The notes: a model not told the origin generated them from the letters alone. Counted from the first letter of the stretch, positions 49,182 through 62,159 are shown. The stretch is DNA of 64,000 nucleotides from Nymphalis io (GCF_905147045.1 NC_065899.1:3422501-3486500); one strand, 5' to 3'. A program made the numbers and translations.

Positions 49182-49474
49182 TTACCAAAAGTGACTTTTC
49201 ATAAAGCAGTGAATATTGTGCACTTAGAGACTGTTCCGCAGCGAAAATGTAAAACTAAAGCAAATGTGTATTTTGTAAAGTAGTATGTTCTTTAAGTAGA
49301 AATGTCATAGTTTTTTTAAAGATGTAAGTATTTTATAAGTATGTGGACCAGTAGAATCAGGTCTATATTTTGTAAAATATTCCAGTAATGTTAATAAATA
49401 ATATTGTATTTACTTTATCAATAAACATTACAATTGTATGAATTTCACATTCGGAGATGTGTTTTATGAATAAA
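49182..49474 (+). promoter_or_regulatory. GPCR 3' UTR with polyadenylation signals
   Basis: AT-rich sequence after the second stop. It carries three AATAAA hexamers, at 49394, 49421 and 49469, suitable as poly(A) signals for the receptor transcript. Which is used cannot be told from sequence. Confidence 0.5.
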
Positions 49475-50411
49475 ATATATTGTTGATTAATTATTATTAC
49501 AAATTGTATTTTGTGTGTTAAACTATTGAAAATAAACTAAAATATTGTAGCAGCAACAATGTGGATGTAATTGATAGTAAGTTTTGTATTTTTTGTAATA
49601 GATAATTATAAATATTAGCCAATGAGAAGTAGTAAATAATAATATAATTATTTCTCCTTTAAGTTAATTATAAAAGTTCCTCCGAAGTATGTAGTAATAA
49701 TAATAAACCTCGAAAACAAAAATAAAAATTTAAAGAAATAACTTAATTAATTGGTTGCTGCTATTTTGTATAAACCAAAAAAAAAAAAGATCTCTTGTCT
49801 CTATGAATATGGAGGTGTTTTTTTTAATTGTGTAAGAGTATTTTAACAAAGACTGTTTGTTCGCAAATGACACGATATTCTAAGTCGCACATGTTTCTCT
49901 TAATGTGACGAAAAATAAGTATTGATGTGTAATTTAATGTTAATTTTACAAAGAAAAAGAAATAAAAATCGATAAGCAACTTTTATAGTTTTATTTTGGT
50001 ATGAAGTAGAAAATAAATTAAAATTAATTATTGGAAAATAATTCAAACAGTCAAACCCTTTCACGAACATAAAATATAAATAATGCTGAAAATAATCATA
50101 ATAGAAATATTCACGATGTAACTGACTGTAATTGAAATTATATTTGTTCCATTACCTTAAGTATATTTATGTTAAGCTGACATGTTATTTTGTTGGTGGT
50201 CCAAAAATAAATAAATAAATATTAATCAAACAATTGGCTCACAAAATACCGAAAAGCCATTTACTAAATTAGGCAGGTTTTGTTATAATTTGTAGATATA
50301 TAAAATGAAATAATTTCAATTTAATGTTCATCCTCTCTTCCGCTTCCAAAATATTTAGCAAACAGACTACAAAAAAAGTTTAAAATCAATTGTAATTAAT
50401 TTTATTAATAA

Positions 50412-50456
50412 GAGGAGGCCTTAGCCCAGTAGTGGGACATTAACAGGCTGTTACTG
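50412..50456 (+). repeat. SINE S1 3' end fragment
   Basis: GAGGAGGCCTTAGCCCAGTA and ACAGGCTGTTACTG are the terminal part of S1. Confidence 0.7.
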
Positions 50457-51168
50457 TACTGTAAGTTTATCAAAGTTTGTGACAGCGCAAGAAATAGTAT
50501 TTACTTCCAAAAATAGTTAAACTTATAGTATAGAATTAAACGTCATAGTCAAGTAGTAAGATTGTTTAAAAAAGCCCTAGAAAATAGAGCTTTATATGTT
50601 CTGGCCTATTCAGTTTTCATCCGCAATGCAGTACACTGGAAACTTATATTTTCTTTTTTTTAGTGCTTTTATAATGGCTTTCATTTAAGATCTTAGACTT
50701 TTTGCAATGTAAAAATTTGTTAAGTTATAGTCTATATATTATGGTTATTTTTATTTTTTTATATATCTATAACAGACTATAATGTCTTTATCTTGTTTAC
50801 TGATGACCAACGGCCTCTACTTGCAAAAAGATGTTTGAGTGTCACAATTTCATCCGAAACAGGTATTGGTTGAACAGGTATATACTTTAATAAAAATATA
50901 AGTAATAAAACATGTATTATATAATTAAAAACAGAAAAAACATTACATGGCGTACATTCTGAAATTGTCTACTACAACTGCGTTAGGACAAAATCTTTTT
51001 CTAGTAATTCTTGATTATACTGATACTCGCTAGCTTGATCTTAACGAGCAATTGAACATGTTTGAGCACCTTCGTAATATTTGCATACCGCTTATATTTG
51101 ATCTTCGCAAATATGATGCTTAACTTCGCAAAAAGCTCAAGTGGTTCCGAATATGACTTCGATGGAAT

Positions 51169-51200
51169 CTCATACACACTCATACACACTCATACACACT
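51169..51200. repeat. Short tandem repeat, 10-bp unit
   Basis: TCATACACAC repeated three times in a row. Confidence 0.9.
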
Positions 51201-52314
51201 TTTTGCTTACTTAACCAAGATAACGTAGTACAAACACTTATTAACCGAATCTTCTAACATACCGTGGCTATAAACCTACACGAACACTATTGACTCTGCT
51301 TAATTTTTGTTTATTTATTTCGTGGTCGGAAGTGAGGAAATCTGAATTTGCCAGATGAAATTATGGATCTTGAATAAACAAGTGCCATAATTTCATCAAA
51401 TTTCAAAAAATTCAGCAACTCACATTGGTTTGGTGGAGGCTTAACCAGTACTGAAATATTTATTACATGTTAGATTAGTACTAAAATATAAGAAAAATCT
51501 TTCAAACACGTTCACCATCATCATTCGCTTGGACGTCTCCTATTTATACGCACGCATTTGTTTGAACGCGACTTGTTTTTCTCTATTCCATTAATCTTTA
51601 TCTTAAACCATCACAAGAGTGACGCTATTCTTGCCAAACAAGTCAAACGCAATCTATCCGTTTCTTCTAACACATTTACGACAGAACTGAACTAAATTGT
51701 AGTGTTATTTTGTAAAAATTGATTAACGTATCTCATTCGACAAATCGATTTACGATACGCTATTTTAGTGCGTGTATCCTTATTACAAACAAGAAAGTAA
51801 ACAAGAAAGTCAATGGTTTGATTCCAAATGACAACCCCGTGACAACATGATGGATTAATGTCGAACTGACTCTTTACTATTGCTTTTAATTGGAGGGTAA
51901 TATAAAAACATAATATTACTTTAAAAAAACTCGGGTTTTTTTTTTATAAAAATATAACAGCAAATCATACAAATTGTTATAAATAACCCACTCAATTATG
52001 TACTCTTAAAAAATCTAAATAAAATAACGTTTTGAAATTAGCGCGCGTCTTTTTTTTACAACGTTGTTGTAGCGATAAAGTATACAATCCTAACTATACA
52101 ATCATGTTTTTAAAAAAATGTCACAGATGAAAGTACATTATTTTTTTCATAAGTAATATTTTTTATATGTATTATAATAGACAGAAAATAATCACTTAGT
52201 AAAATTATGCACGCTGAACCTTTTCTTTATCAAACTATAATATTATATCCAATACAAAACTTTATTACGAGAATGGAGGGTTGAAAAATCTTATAATTTC
52301 TTTAATATATATTT

Positions 52315-52560
52315 ATCTATACGAATATTATAAAGAGTGAGGTTTTCATTTTTTTGTATGTTTTTTTCTAATATATAAACCCAAAAACTAATAAACCGAT
52401 TCTAAAAATTCTTCCACATACAGAAAGCTTTTTTATCAGCGAGTAGCATAGACTGCATTTTATTGTCAAAAAAAAATAGAGATCTCTCCGAAAATTGCAA
52501 TAATGTAACGGTAAAATAAAATATCTAAGATAGATAATTATTCAAACCGGAAAAAGTGGG
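52315..52560 (+). repeat. Common lepidopteran decayed repeat
   Basis: GAATATTATAAAGAGTGAGG, ACTAATAAACCGATTCTAAA and ATCAGCGAGTAGCATAGACT match a repeat form I recognise in many Lepidoptera. Confidence 0.4.
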
Positions 52561-53225
52561 GGCAGGCAGTTAGCTAATCATAAAATTATATATTCTTTTA
52601 CAGAAATCCTTTCATATATTTTCTTAAAAAAGCGCCGAATAACATACAATATGATAAAAGTTGATTTTAGTACATTAAGGAAAATCAAAATGTAGCTTTA
52701 TGTGGCGGAATAGAAATATATATCTTTTTTTATTAAGGGCACATTTCTGTTTTCATAAGTTATGAGTATTTACAGGAGAACAATACTTCATCCACCCATT
52801 GTGGGATCCTAAAATTCCTTTTATGTCATATTTACTGATGTTCATACTTACGACTCATCGTTACCTTTAATCATAACCGTGTTCATTTTAACGAATTTAT
52901 ATTATTTAAAATAATTATATCAAATATTATTGTAGTAATGAAATGTTAATTATATATAAATATGTTTAATTGCTTAGTATATTTGAAATACTTATGATTT
53001 ATTTGCATTTATTTTGAATTTTGAATTTTTCAGACTTCAAATATTACGCTACAATAAAAAAATTAAAGAATAATATGTTCAAAATTATAAACCTTTACAT
53101 AATAAAATAATATAAACAATTACGTTCTATTAATTAATAATAATATAATGTACCAAGTTATCACTACAATAATAGCTTAATAAATTCAATCCAATAAAAA
53201 AAAATGAAAGTTCATAATATCGATA

Positions 53226-53460
53226 ATAATATTGGGTCGAGTGTCGGTCATTCTAGAAAAGCCTAGGGTCTGGTCGTTTGGATTCAGTTGGGGTCGCTGG
53301 TTACGTGATAAGTTCCTTTGTACTGTCGTAGGCTCGAGATTTTATGAAAGGTATCTTAAGTTTCGCTTAGTATCAAAGTCATTTGGTTCCGAGTGAAAAG
53401 TGCTTTTGGTTTTTCTTTGTGAATTTTCGTGCTTACTGTTAGGTATAAAGCTGATGCAGT
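53226..53460 (+). promoter_or_regulatory. Possible TATA-less promoter or 5' UTR exon
   Basis: Unique-looking, GC-richer than its flanks. It contains the Initiator-like TCAGTTGG (about 53285), TCATTTGGTTCCGAGTG (about 53380) and a GTATAAAG donor-like end near 53442. No coding part follows in the window. Confidence 0.2.
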
Positions 53461-54625
53461 GTACAGAAATTAAATTCTAAGGAAGTACCTACATATAATG
53501 TAAAGACATCTTATTTTGTTCCTATTTTTTTGATTTCCAGGTTTTGCTTAACTTTACTCATTTAACAATAAGTAAAATTGATCTAAAATCTTATTACTAA
53601 TTATATAATTTACATAAACTTGGTTAAATACAAATACACAAAGTGAAGGATAAGCAATATCATTAAACAAACCCGTAAACATTAATAAAATATTAATTAT
53701 ATTAGCTTTTTTTGTAATTAAAAATTTGCTTTCATACTTTGTACTTAGTTTTAGAGATATTAAAAGATATTTCAGTAGTTTCTTTTATTAGCACAATACA
53801 GGTGGATCAATTGTTGGACATGTAACTGATAATAATATAAATTTAAATCTCACTGTCTTAAATAATGCAGCTAGTGAACTCCTTATCTAACAAGCTTGAT
53901 GCAAGCGAAATAAAGCTTTACATTAACTTAAACTTAAGAAATATTACAGAAAACAAAACTGTTTCTTTATATCAAATACACAAGAAGTTGCGTAAATTTA
54001 TTTTTCATTAAGTAATCAATTGTCGCTGTTTTTTCAAGTCATAATAATTTGTAACAATTTTCCCTCAATTTTTCTATTTTACGTCGCTGAATAGTCAGGA
54101 AATCAGAAGTAATGGTGTTTTGTGAAGTCTGTTTACGAGGTTTTTGTGGTTGCTTCGTTTAATGAACTTCTAAGTTGCCATATTTATATCAACTTTTATA
54201 GGCATTCTTTTCAAAATAGTATTCTTCTCGAATGATTTCATTACATAAAGAAAATCTTAAAACTTTGTAAGGTAGGATACAACACTGCTTATTTAATTCT
54301 TATTAATGAAACAAAAATCTGGACCATATATATATTAAATACACGGCTTGATTTTTGGTTACATCTACTCTATCTATCATACAAATCTAATTATGCTAGA
54401 ATATGCCATATTTTATAAAAATCAACGTCGATTTTCTCAATGTAACGGATTTTGGCATCCACTTGAAAAAGTAAAAATAAAATAATAATATAGTTTAAAT
54501 TTATTTACATTAACATAATTATTTATTCTACTATTTTTTTTATTACATATTAAATTTGGTAAGCAATTTCAAAGAGAAGATCAGCGGAATGATGTCTTTT
54601 CAACATTTCCACATGCACGTTACTC

Positions 54626-54970
54626 TCAAGCTGACACACTAAGTCGCCTATTACTTAGTTGATACATTTTGTCGTGTTGCTCAAAGTCTCGAAATACATA
54701 TGTTGAATTGTCCAACGGGATATTACTAACCAGCGTGTTTATAATATTCACATAGCAATCAACGAATTTGATAGCCGAATAGAACAAAATGTTGTCAATA
54801 ATAATTCGAATATCACAGCCATGATCAAAAAATCTGCAGATAATTGTTTGACTGGCATCGACAAAAAAATTTGAACAATTGTTCAATAAATTTTTCTTGT
54901 TTCAATCTGATTAAAAGTCTATTTAGACGTTTAAAAATATAATAATGTTAAAAGGCGTTGCTTGTTTTTG
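54626..54970 (-). pseudogene. Unidentified coding-like remnant, frame broken
   Basis: On the minus strand, 54626-54886 is open and reads protein-like, with YSAIKFVDCYVNIINTLVSN, FRDFEQHDKMYQL and a C-terminal SNRRLSVSA before TGA. Just upstream the coding-like signal lies in another frame (RLKQEKFIEQLFKFF), and the two frames meet at a run of six T on the coding strand (54827-54832 region). One extra T would explain the break; alternatively CTGCAG there is a splice acceptor and the lower part is a terminal exon. No ATG start is seen. I do not recognise the family. Confidence 0.35.
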
Positions 54971-56537
54971 TTAAAACTCTTTGTTTGAAAAAAGAAAAAT
55001 CAAATTAAAATATTATAAACATATATATATATATATATATATGTTAAGAATAATGAACAAAGTCTTATATCGTATACTAAAAAGCTCGTTATTTTCAATA
55101 TCTTAGGCGTAATAATATTATGTTATTATAGGAGAGATGAAGCGCTTGGTCACAGTGAATGTATCAGACGTGCTTAGAGTCTTTATGAGACGTAATCCGG
55201 TAAGGCTGGAGGAGTGTCCAGTACACATTTCAGTCATAAACTTCTAATAAAAACTAAATGACTTCTGTTGTTATGGAATAAATCTACAGATTAGTTTTCA
55301 GAGTTGTGAGTTATATTTTAAATTCGAACTATTTCAATATAGTGATATAAATTTGTCTAGGACATCAATGAACCGAATGCAAATGAAATATATTGTACTA
55401 TTCGCTTTTGTATTTCCGCTCTTTGAATTGTTGCCAAACTTATTCTTAGTAAATTGTACATGTTTTCGCAAACAGTTTCCCTCACATACATTATTATAAC
55501 AAAACTTCAAACAAATCTTTCACAAGTAGGTATCTGATAGTAAACTACATTCAGAAAGTTTTCCATTATATACAAGTTTTGTTTTGTTCGCATTGTGAAA
55601 TGTGAATAGTGTTTAGTATTCGGACCCAAACTGTAAAATTCTTACGCATTAAATTGCTCTTGTTATTAACATTGAATTTAAATGCGTTTTAGTTTTAAAT
55701 AAGCATATATTTATAAAATATTATTAATCTTTTTTATTTATTTTCTCTATCGGTTATAACTATCTGACATCAAAAGTAATAACATTATATTATTAAAAAT
55801 ATATTTACTGTAATTTTTTATATTTAGGGAGCAATAATTTATTTCAAAAATTCAAAATAATATCATTATCGCCAGTTAAACACTCGAATCATATGTATGT
55901 TGAATGTATGTAATGTGTAAATTGTATTCATTTATATAATTTATTAACTTATTTTAAATTTTCATTATTTACACTTGATGAAGACACGATATAAGTCGCG
56001 TGTAAATTAAAGCGATAACAAAAAGGTAATATTATGAATACTGGCAGTAGGCGTTTAACCGAAGTTAACCTATTTTTTTTCATAAAATTGGTTTATTTTG
56101 TGTACACTTTCAAATTACTTACATATATTATGATATAACCGACAGTTACGTTTTAAAATGTCTGAAAAATTTTCGGGTATGTCGTAATATTATATGGATT
56201 CTCTTATTAAAAATTTTAATTTCTCGTCATCTTTAGCATCTTGCTTTTATCTGAATGAGAAGTCTCTAAAATCTTGCTAATTAAATTATAAGAGCTATAA
56301 ACGAAGCTTTCAATCAATTATCAATACCTTAGTAACATTTCATACAAGTAATTGCTTTTCATTCTTACTTTATCTAAATTTACCTATTTATACTATTCAA
56401 TGAATTATATCATGCAATTTATAATCAATGCAAAAACTTATTTGTTTAGAACAATAATATAATTATTTTATTAATTATATACATTAAAGCCTTAAATAAA
56501 TACAATTAAAAATTAATAATAGTTACTGTACAAATCG
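54971..56537. other. Intergenic, nothing recognised
   Basis: AT-rich with a TA run at 55020; no coding signal. Confidence 0.6.
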
Positions 56538-56690
56538 TGACCGCGTCGAATGGTGGCAAGAATGTGCTACCAGCCATACCATTTTCCCTTTGAATCACAA
56601 TTCCGATTCTCTGGGCGAAAAATGAACCAGCTTCTACTGGTAACAGGAATCACCAGTAGAGGCAATAAGAAGGGGTGTAATATTTTTGAT
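56538..56690 (+). repeat. Unnamed repeat family G
   Basis: Begins GACCGCGTCGAATGGTGGCA, then TTTCCCTTTGAATCACAATT, GGGCGAAAAATGAACCAGCT and GGCAATAAGAAGG. Parts recur at 10372, 33176 and 63910. Class unknown; perhaps a SINE body or LINE 3' end. Confidence 0.6.
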
Positions 56691-57104
56691 GAAATTATTT
56701 TATTATTATTAATTTGTTTTTTTTTTTTAAGAACATATAAAATATTCAGGTTAACTCACAGAATTAAGTTATTCTGTATTCTGAGAGATAAACCTTGCTC
56801 ATATAATTTTGTGTTTTTTTTTATTATTTTTACATTTATATACATATATTGCATATGTTTACACATCGTTCATCCGATTGAGTGTTTTTTATTATAATTG
56901 TTTTCTGTTAATTAAGATATCATTTTCAATAAATAGAAATAGGATAACAAAGTGAGTGAAAGTCAGAAAATAATTGTTCAGATTACGATGAATAAAATTT
57001 AAAAAAATATTTTGCCCATATCTATGAAAAGCAACGACAATTTACAAAACACGATTCAATTTTTTTGAATAGCGCTATCTTACTTGAATAAAAATATATA
57101 TAAC

Positions 57105-57270
57105 AGGGTACATTTTTATGTCGCTGGAAACACGCATTTGCGCGTTTCCCCCACATAGAGTGGGTATTCATAACCCACCTATAAGACCATAAAAACTAGC
57201 GATACCTACTCCGTCTCTCTCGAGGCGTCACGGAATCGCTTACGCATGCTACTGTAATGCCTCGGGTACT
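57105..57270. other. GC-richer block with hairpin, possible retroelement piece
   Basis: GGAAACACGC (57126-57135) pairs with GCGCGTTTCC (57140-57149) apart from one mismatch. The sequence ending CGGGTACTTACCTCAACAG resembles repetitive DNA I associate with Lepidoptera, but no family is certain. GTAAGTACCC on the minus strand at about 57273 is a donor-like site. Confidence 0.3.
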
Positions 57271-57767
57271 TACCTCAACAGATTAAAAAATTTTAAGTAT
57301 CCAAATTCGTCTAACCATTCAAGTAATCGGTGAAGTTAATGAAACGCACGAAAAACAATATAACCTGTTTTTGATAGCGGTTAAAAGTTGGAACTAGTGT
57401 CAGTATTTTAATAAAATCCAACTTTAAGAGTATGTCCTGTATGGTGATCGTTTCAATAAAATAGTTATAATAAAACTTTCTACGAAGATCGTTAAATCCC
57501 AATATTAAAACCTAATACGTTCACGAAATTGAGTATATTTATAATGTTAATATGTGAAGATGTAAGGCAATTTATTTTTATAAACTATATTTTTCTTTTT
57601 ATTATTTTTTGTTTTTTTTTTTTATTTCATAAGAGACACGTGGTATAAAATGCGGAGGTAATAGTCTTTGTGACACTAGCTAATCGTCTCGAGTTCACAC
57701 GGGTAGATAAGAAGAATAAATTATTTTGGATATGATTTGCGTAAAATTCGTTCTTAGTATATCTTAG

Positions 57768-57860
57768 TGATGTGAATAGGATACGTTGATTTTAGCCGAA
57801 AGTCGCAAGTTCGAAACTTTATGCATTTGCTTAATCAGTGTTTCAGAACGAATGGATTCC
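57768..57860 (+). repeat. Possible decayed SINE S1 head
   Basis: A pattern like GTGAATAGGATACGTTGATT, then CAAGTTCGAAACTTT and GCTTAATCAGTG follows the order of the S1 head. Weak. Confidence 0.3.
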
Positions 57861-58261
57861 CATAAGCACTTTTAAATTGTCATGTTATAGCATTAGAGGA
57901 ACCAGTAAGAAAATTACTTACTTATTTTCTCAAACGAAATACACACAACATATTATATATTATGTACAATATTATTATTATGTACAATTAAATTGATATA
58001 TTCTGTACGAAAGTTAACAAATACTAATTTCACGTTGTATCATCATTTCTTCAACAAAGTATTTCACTAATATATAGGCAAAGATACCTATTGAGTTGTA
58101 TTTGACGAAAGGAAACGAATAGCTTACCCCAGGATGGATTATTTGACTTTGCGGAGTCAGGAACTCAGTTTTGTAAGTTTACCTTTATCTCTTATGTTTA
58201 TACAATTATTTTCGCTGATTTTATCAAAATGATCTTTATTATTGTGTTCATAACTCACTTC

Positions 58262-58350
58262 TTGGAGGAGTGTCGTTGAATAAACTCCAAACCTTTTCCT
58301 TATAAATAGAGGTCTTGGCCCAGCGGGAGACTTTAATGGTCTGTTACTTT
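58262..58350 (+). repeat. SINE S1 3' fragment
   Basis: TGAATAAACTCCAAACCTTT and CTTGGCCCAGCGGGAGAC correspond to the S1 3' half. Confidence 0.6.
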
Positions 58351-58444
58351 TCTTTTTTATTATACGTTTGTAAATATATGCTATCGTGTTTGGAACTAGT
58401 TTTATTAAATTGCTTTAATTTCTTTTTATAGTATTTATTAACCT

Positions 58445-58535
58445 GCAGTATAGACGCGTGGTGGAATAAGCTTCAAAATACCTCGTTACAACGAGAGAAA
58501 GCCTTAGCCCAGCGGTGGCTCATTTACAGGCTGAT
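58445..58535 (+). repeat. SINE S1 3' fragment, second nearby
   Basis: GCGTGGTGGAATAAGCTTCA and AGCCCAGCGGTGGC then ACAGGCTGAT match the S1 3' half, about 100 bp after a similar fragment. Confidence 0.6.
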
Positions 58536-59036
58536 AATTTACTTTACTTTTAAATGTTCTTGTGTGTCACAAACACATAGAGAGATATATAATAAATATA
58601 TACGTATCTCATGAACAACCAAGTCCGTTATTGTATTTGGAGTCTATAGTGCTTCCATACTATATAAAATAACTGACTGCTTTGTTATAAATTGTTAACT
58701 AATTAGTTACTTATCCACATTTATAGAGATAGTACCAATATTAGACATATTTATTTTTATAAGAAATTTAATAACGGACATCGGTCACGGTCATTCATAT
58801 CGTTACATAATCACATTTGAATAATGGGGCGCTATTGTACCGACTAGATTTATTTGAAGCTTGTTATTTATTAAGAAATATATATTTTATTTAAAGTTTA
58901 CAACGATTTTCAAATCTTTTAATTATTGTGAAATGCTTAATTATTATATCTGTGTGAATATAATTTCTATATACAATAAGTATTTGAAAAAGAGTATATA
59001 ATAAACTTGTCTTGTTTCAAGTTCAATCTTTATTAT

Positions 59037-59150
59037 ATATATAAGCGAAATACCATACATCACGAGATCTCCTATACTATCCACCCGGTTGACTAGAAGT
59101 TTGTCACGGTTACTCCTTCTCCAACGTAGACGCTCATTAATATACCACAA
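59037..59150 (+). repeat. Repeat shared with 18488-18600
   Basis: Second member of the pair described at 18488; the blocks keep order and spacing. Confidence 0.5.
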
Positions 59151-59689
59151 AAGTTCTTAATCAGGCGCACATACTTCTTTTTATTTAATAAAAAAGAAAT
59201 AACTACTATTCTTTTTATAAATAAAATACACAGCATCGTATAATATAATAAAAATATAGCATTTAAATATAAGCAAGGAGGATCATTTGAATTATTTATA
59301 CTGGCACACACTCCATCCATAAATCCGTCAGAATACACGTTTGTATATAATATAACGGTGTAACGTCATACTAGTCATTGATTTATACAGATATTTTTTA
59401 TGCGCAATACCAAATAATTATTATTATAATTTTAATTTCTTTCACACAAAAGGGTATGAAACGTTATTTTTTTTTATTTGTAAACGCGTTACATTTTCTT
59501 ACAAATAAGTTACTAGTCCCTTTATTATGGGGTAGCAGAGGGAAGTTTATGTGTTTCAAGGCAGTAGTAAAAGTATTTGCTGGAACACTGAAATGCTTAA
59601 CGCCTTTTACTTTTTTGATCTAACCTACTATCCATGACTGTATTGCTGCAAGATAAGCGTGATAGCAAATTGATACAGGATCAGGTTAT

Positions 59690-59990
59690 ACTATATCGCA
59701 ATATATTAAATATTATAAAACAACAAAATAACCCAGGCGATAGTGACAAAAAATTCCAAGCCACTTGTTACAAGTATATGACCCTTTAGTGACCGAATTA
59801 CATAATTAATGTAATGAAAATAATAGTCACAGAGCTGGTCGTCGGAGCGTAATCGCTGAACGATTAATCGAACTTGTCGGATAAATTACGGTTTCTATAC
59901 GATTTGTTACATAAAGTATTTCCAGGGAGTTGATAAAAATAAGCTCAGCGATAACGAAATATCATACTTACCTGGTTCATAGCTGGCCTA
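59690..59990. other. Unique-looking block with a U1-like/donor 12-mer
   Basis: ATACTTACCTGG at 59964-59975 equals the conserved 5' end of U1 snRNA; its complement is a perfect 5' splice site. The rest of U1 does not follow on +. On the minus strand TTCTAATAG and GTAAGTAT would bound a 16-nt microexon (59972-59987). Confidence 0.25.
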
Positions 59991-60304
59991 TTAGAATACG
60001 TTTATTTTTTTAATTTATTTAAAATATGTGTTACTCTCATGACATTGTTTCAACGATACCAAAATGGACGTCGTCCCGCTGTAAAAAAAGGTCTATCGGT
60101 CTATAAATATGTTATGTTATAATTATTCTATGAATAACATTATAACTAAAACTGTACTATAATGATGTATCTAGTTTTTAAAAGTACGTTCCTAAGCGTT
60201 TATCAAGAACATTATAGATAAGGTAGTGTATGAGTTTTAAGTAAAAACTTAGATCGTTAAAGCACTTATTAATTTTGTTAAGATAGTGTGATAACAAAAT
60301 ATTA

Positions 60305-60545
60305 TATGAGGTGCACTCTCTATTCCCTCACCCTCATAACTATAGGGATGACAAACCGACACTACCGAAGAGAACTTTAGCGAAAAACGTCTATAGTTTT
60401 CTGAAATACGGAACTCTCAACTTCGAGCTGGTATTGAAAATTGTTAAACAGAAAAAATAATAAATTTTAATTGACTTGACAAGGTGCTTGGACTTCAGTG
60501 TTTGCATCCTTATAAAAACTAGTCACTGGACCAACGAGCCGTGAA
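60305..60545 (-). mobile_element. tRNA-headed SINE, family S3, decayed
   Basis: Matches the GTGCACTCTCTATTCCCTCA block and the CTAGTCACTGGACCAACGAG head end of family S3. The middle is partly deleted. Confidence 0.55.
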
Positions 60546-61099
60546 CTCGTGATATCGATGATTGTAGTATTACATTTGGCTTATATATAACTGGCTAACG
60601 GTTCCGTTTGTTAACGGGTATAATTAAGATTTTACATACATAATCATTTCAAATTTTAATTTTATCATTATATAATTCTGATATAATGGCTCCCAAAAGA
60701 ATATAAATCATATACGTTATTAGTATATTATTAGTAGCATTATCACAAACATTCGGAGTGCTACAAAAGAAACATTTGGACAATAGCCGCATATGCAACT
60801 TTTTTTATAACCGAATTAAATTAAAATGTAGTGATAAAATCAAATTTTAGTTACTTTATCGTAAAATAATAATAAATTTAAAAAAGAGTTATAATCCTAA
60901 AATGTACATACAATGGAAAGTAGTAGGTTTGGAGCTTTTTGGGTTGGTAGGTACACACGAATTTCATTAGACACGTACATGTAGATATTCTATTTCACAT
61001 ATTAACAACATGTAAATGTTCTCTTCTAAGCAAAGACTTCTTTTTCTTTTAAGTTATGCATAAATCTTAGCTTAGAGCTTGTTTTAAGCTACTCCAATA

Positions 61100-61640
61100 T
61101 GAATTGATAATATGACAACATTAGGAACGTTTTCCCTCGATATTTTTCTGCACCATGGAATACGAGATGAAATATAAACACAAATAAAGCACACTCAAAT
61201 TAAAGCACATAAAAACTTTATAGTGCTTGCCTAGATTTGAGCCCGCAATTTTAGGCTCCGTAACCGTAACCGTAACAGCCTGTGAATGTCCCACTGCTGG
61301 GCTAAAGGCCTCCTCTCCTCTTTTTGATGAGAAGGTTTGGAGCTTATTCCACCACGCTGCTCCAATGCGGGTTGGTAGAATTCACATGTGGCAGAATTTC
61401 AGTGAAATTAGACACATGCAGGTTTCCTCACGATGTTTTCCTTCACCGTAAAGCACGAGATGAATTATAATCACAAATTAAGCACATGGAAATTCAGTGG
61501 TGCTTGCCCGGGTTTGAACCCACGATCATCGGTTAAGATTCACGCGTTCTTACCACTGGGCCATCTCGGCTCGGCATTTTAGGCTCACATAGGCTAGAAT
61601 ACTTGATATTCTAGCCGCTGAGCCACCTCAATTTGCGTGC
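61100..61640 (-). mobile_element. Old SINE S1-type copy split by a younger one
   Basis: The flanks of the 61259-61575 insertion, 61100-61258 and 61587-61640, form a diverged tRNA-headed SINE on the minus strand (box B region at about 61228-61247, head GAGGTGGCTCAGCGGCTAGA at the right). Confidence 0.65.
61259..61575 (-). mobile_element. SINE S1, young copy nested in an older SINE
   Basis: Flanked by ATTTTAGGCTC at 61248-61258 and 61576-61586. The tRNA-like head is at the right; the 3' tail at the left is a short hexamer array, read on + as CGTAACCGTAACCGTAACAG. Confidence 0.9.
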
Positions 61641-62159
61641 GCCTTGGAGACCGAAAAAAACCTTTTTTTTAAGGTCGCACCTAAAGCCAGCAAAGTTTCG
61701 GGTTTAACCGCGTGAGAGACAACAATATTTTTCATTATTTCAATCATATGTAGAAAGAAGATTTGAATACAGTCCGAATCGTATTAAGATTGGGGCGTAT
61801 GAAGCAAAATTTATATGTATTCCAGGTGTTTTAATAAAATAGCCTATCAATTATTGGCTCGGTTAATATGGCTGATTGCCAAAACGTTTATACCCAATTT
61901 CATACGTTTCATCGTACGTTTCACAATATTGTCAATATCAACACAGTGAAACAAAGAAATGTCTTTTACGAACATAATTATAATAATATGTAATGAACTT
62001 AATAGTATTCATTTTATTATTATAATATTATTTATATACCAATACATGTTTTTTCTTTTATCTTAATGCATGTATTTTGTTATATTCATAAAGATTTTTC
62101 TTATTTTATGGCTATATATTTGTGTATCTGGATACGATTAAGATGAAGTTTCTCTAATG

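Larger units (their letters stand above)
50457..54625. other. Intergenic, nothing recognised apart from listed items
   Basis: AT-rich; a decayed repeat at 52315 and a possible promoter at 53226. Confidence 0.55.

Noticed and set aside
56550..56897. 115-codon ORF
   Set aside because: Begins inside the family G repeat and continues through T-rich DNA; the hydrophobic look is due to poly(T).
61255..61280. Telomere-like hexamer repeat
   Set aside because: The unit is GTTACG-type, only about three copies, at the SINE 3' tail; it is not the insect TTAGG repeat.
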